NCBI RefSeq assembly: GCF_022750545.1
Contig: NZ_PUIC01000008.1
Span: forward strand, 124,001 to 188,000
DNA length: 64,000 bases
Source: Caulobacter sp. CCUG 60055
GTDB lineage: Bacteria; Pseudomonadota; Alphaproteobacteria; Caulobacterales; Caulobacteraceae
Reading direction: 5' to 3'
Shown: positions 61,971 through 64,000 of the stretch, in pieces
Numbering within the stretch: the stretch's first letter is position 1
Layout of the letters: every line of letters starts with the position of its first letter
Notes under the pieces: model-generated
Told to the model about the DNA's origin: nothing
What the model saw: only the letters and a program-made list of their open reading frames with translations
Databases searched by the model: none
Position numbers and translations under genes: made by a program

Positions 61971-63785
61971 TCAGGCGCCCAGGGACTCGCGCTTCTCCTC
62001 CAGCGCCAGCCACTCCTCCTCGGCCGCGCCGAGCTGGAGCCGGGCGGCGTCGAGCGCCTTCATGATCTTGTCGAAGCCGGCCGGGTCGCGGGCGTAGAGG
62101 CCGGGGTCCTCCAGGCGCTTCTCCAGGGCGGCGATGTCGGCCGGCAGCTTGGCGACCAGGCCCTCCAGCTCCTCCAGCCGCCGCTGATCCTTGTAGGTCA
62201 GCTTGGCGGCCTTCCTGGGCTCGGCCCGGACGGGCGCGGCCAGGGCGGGGGCCTTGGGCGCCTTGATCTCGGGCTTGTCGAAGAAGCCGGGATTCTGGGC
62301 GATCAGGTCGGTCCAGCCGCCGGGCGTCTCGACCACCTTGCCGTGGCCGTTGAGGGCGATGGTCGAGGTGGCCAGCCGGTCGATGAAGTCGCGGTCGTGG
62401 CTGACCAGGATCAGGGTGCCGTCGTAGTCGGCCAGCAGGTCCTCGAGCAGGTCGAGGGTGTCCATGTCCAGGTCGTTGGTCGGCTCGTCCAGCACCAGCA
62501 GGTTGGCCGGGGTCGCCAGGGCGCGGGCCAGCAGCAGGCGGTTGCGCTCGCCGCCGGACAGGCTGGCGACCGGCTGGCGCAACTGGCTGTCCTTGAACAG
62601 GAATTCCTTGGCGTAGGCGGCGACGTGCTTGGGCTGGCCGCGGACCATGATCTGGTCGCCGCCGAACGGGGCCAGGGTGCTCCACAGCGTGGCGTCGGGC
62701 TTCAACTCGGCGCGGGCCTGGTCGACATAGGCGATCTCGAGATTGACGCCGAGCTTCACCGAGCCGGAATCCGGCGGGATTTCGCCGAGCAGCAGGCGCA
62801 CCAGGGTGGTCTTGCCCGCGCCGTTGGGACCGGCCACGGCGATGCGGTCGCCGCGCAGGATGCGGGTGGAGAAGTCCTTGAAGATCACCCGCTCGCCGCC
62901 GTCGGCGGCCAGCCAGCTCTTGGAGACGTTCTTGGCCTCGGCGACGCGCTGGCCGGAGACGGCGCCGGAATCGAGACCCATCGACAGGGCGCCGCGACCT
63001 TCCCTCAGCCGGGCGGCGCGGGTTTCGCGCATCTCGATCAGGCGGCGGCGGCGGCCCTCGTTGCGGGCGCGCCGGGCGGTGACGCCGCGCGCCATCCAGT
63101 GCTGCTCGCGCTCGATGGCCTTGTCCAGGCGGCGGGCCTCGTCGGCCTCCTGGGCCATGATCTTCTCGGCCCAGTCGTCGAAATGGGAAAAGCCCTTGTC
63201 CAGCCGCCGCACCCGGCGGTTCTCCAGCCAGAAGCAGCGCTGGGTGGTGCGTTCCAGGAATGCGCGGTCGTGGCTGATGATCAGGCACGCCGCCCGGCAG
63301 GCGGCGATCTCGGCCTCCAGCGTCTCGATGGCGAAGATGTCGAGGTGGTTGGTCGGCTCATCCAGCAGCAGAACGTCCGGCTGTTCGGCGAAGGCGCGGG
63401 CCAGGGCGGCGCGGCGGATCTCGCCGCCGGACAGGCCCTCGGTCGACTTGGTCGGCGAAAGGCCAAAGGTCTCCAGGGCCGCCTCGGCCTCGTAGTGCTC
63501 GGCGCCGCCGGCGACGGCGTAGTCGAGCAGGGTCGCCCCGACGATCCGGGGCTCCTGCGGCACCATCGCCACCTTGAGCGAAGGCGTGACGAAGCGGTCG
63601 CCAGCGTCGGGCAGAACCTCGCCGGCCAGGATGCGCAGCAGGGTGGACTTGCCGGCGCCGTTGCGGCCGACCAGGCAGGCGCGCGTGCGCGGCTCGACGC
63701 CGAGGTCGACGCCGTCGAACAACATGGAGGGGCCGTCCGCCAGGCGGACGTCCTTGAGGGCCAGGACAGGCGCGCGCGCGTTCAG
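61971..63785 (-). CDS. Uup-like ABC-F family ATPase, apparent CTG start
   Basis: 604 residues if it starts at CTG 63785. Two ABC domains: Walker A GRNGAGKST and signature LSGGEIRRAALARAF with LLLDEPTNHLD, then GPNGAGKTT and LSGGERNRLLLARALATPANLLVLDEPTNDLD, no membrane segments. A linker helix and a C-terminal coiled coil (EELEGLVAKLPADIAALEKRL, LGAAEEEWLALEEKRESL) fit Uup. ATG 63725 would drop the first strand (PVLALKDVRLADG) that ABC domains need. CTG 63785 has GGAG eight nt upstream and overlaps the previous TGA (CTGA). ABC-F proteins act on ribosomes. Confidence 0.9.
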   Translation of the reverse strand: MNARAPVLALKDVRLADGPSMLFDGVDLGVEPRTRACLVGRNGAGKSTLLRILAGEVLPDAGDRFVTPSLKVAMVPQEPRIVGATLLDYAVAGGAEHYEAEAALETFGLSPTKSTEGLSGGEIRRAALARAFAEQPDVLLLDEPTNHLDIFAIETLEAEIAACRAACLIISHDRAFLERTTQRCFWLENRRVRRLDKGFSHFDDWAEKIMAQEADEARRLDKAIEREQHWMARGVTARRARNEGRRRRLIEMRETRAARLREGRGALSMGLDSGAVSGQRVAEAKNVSKSWLAADGGERVIFKDFSTRILRGDRIAVAGPNGAGKTTLVRLLLGEIPPDSGSVKLGVNLEIAYVDQARAELKPDATLWSTLAPFGGDQIMVRGQPKHVAAYAKEFLFKDSQLRQPVASLSGGERNRLLLARALATPANLLVLDEPTNDLDMDTLDLLEDLLADYDGTLILVSHDRDFIDRLATSTIALNGHGKVVETPGGWTDLIAQNPGFFDKPEIKAPKAPALAAPVRAEPRKAAKLTYKDQRRLEELEGLVAKLPADIAALEKRLEDPGLYARDPAGFDKIMKALDAARLQLGAAEEEWLALEEKRESLGA

Positions 63786-64000
63786 TTTGGCGGCTCCGGA
63801 GGCTGCGGGTCGTTGGGATCGGGTTCGCGCCGCGGCGGCCCGGCATCCGAGTCCGCCTCGTCGGCCGCGCGCGCGAAGTCCGAGGAGAGCCCGTCATAGA
63901 ACCCATTGCGCGGATCGGGAACCGCTTCTTTGCCGTCGCCTTCGCCGGGCTGGTCGACGGGGATGAAGTCGAAGTCCCTGGGCGGCAGCTTGTCGTGGGC
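63782..64000 (-). CDS. C-terminus of an acidic Pro-rich protein, cut by window edge
   Basis: 72 residues are visible, in frame from the window edge to TGA 63782. The segment is acidic and proline-rich: LPPRDFDFIPVDQPGEGDG, FYDGLSSDFARAADEADSD, ending DPNDPQPPEPPN. No domain can be named. The stop overlaps the apparent CTG start of the ABC-F gene, suggesting one transcript. Confidence 0.65.
   Translation of the reverse strand, partial: AHDKLPPRDFDFIPVDQPGEGDGKEAVPDPRNGFYDGLSSDFARAADEADSDAGPPRREPDPNDPQPPEPPN

Overview
This is a GC-rich alphaproteobacterial chromosome segment, most likely from Caulobacteraceae (Caulobacter/Phenylobacterium type). Evidence: three large TonB-dependent receptors in 25 kb, a MucR/Ros-type regulator, a DivJ-like membrane histidine kinase, two DUF2336 proteins, a PAS_5 protein, DUF1491, SufE and a Uup-like ABC-F protein. 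Many genes appear to start at TTG or GTG with a good ribosome binding site. I see no insertion sequence, phage, CRISPR array, plasmid or rRNA gene. It reads as ordinary chromosome with some accessory nutrient-uptake modules.

Layout. 1-9.0 kb: a truncated TonB receptor, cutA, the queuosine precursor operon queC-queE-queD, a small lipoprotein, a single-domain response regulator, a pirin, aroC, a J-domain protein and pdxH. 9.0-14.9 kb: a TetR regulator, an APH/P-loop kinase fusion, an acyl-CoA ligase, an MBL hydrolase paired with a rhodanese/phosphatase-like protein, and an exported protein with a C...CYD motif. 15.3-24.7 kb: the most distinctive block. TonB receptor 1, a PiuC-type 2-oxoglutarate hydroxylase overlapping a TPR-sulfotransferase, a second copy of the CYD protein, then TonB receptor 2. 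Each receptor is divergent from one CYD paralog, so a two-gene unit seems to occur twice around the hydroxylase/sulfotransferase pair.

24.8-41.5 kb: a small secreted protein, SppA, tRNA-Pro and tRNA-Gln, a CHASE3 hybrid histidine kinase with two receivers, an acetyltransferase, an oligopeptidase B-like peptidase preceded by an out-of-frame Tat-like signal sequence, a trypsin-like protease, an Ala-rich protein, and lipid/CoA genes (MaoC hydratase, acyl-CoA synthetase, enoyl-CoA hydratase, GMC oxidoreductase). Among these sits a coupled pair: a class IV aminotransferase-like protein with no visible PLP lysine, and a sulfotransferase-like protein.

41.5-50 kb: signalling and envelope genes (DoxX-like membrane protein, DUF2336, MucR, PAS_5, SufE, two histidine kinases of which one resembles DivJ, DUF1491, and a 44-residue one-helix membrane protein). 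50-64 kb: an HExxH peptidase, prfC, a PhyH-type dioxygenase, an unknown helical-repeat protein with a small TonB-C-like protein, a second DUF2336 protein, an SsuABC/THI5-like ABC importer, an alpha/beta hydrolase, a 438-bp non-coding stretch, a Uup-like ABC-F protein with an apparent CTG start, and the end of an acidic unknown protein.
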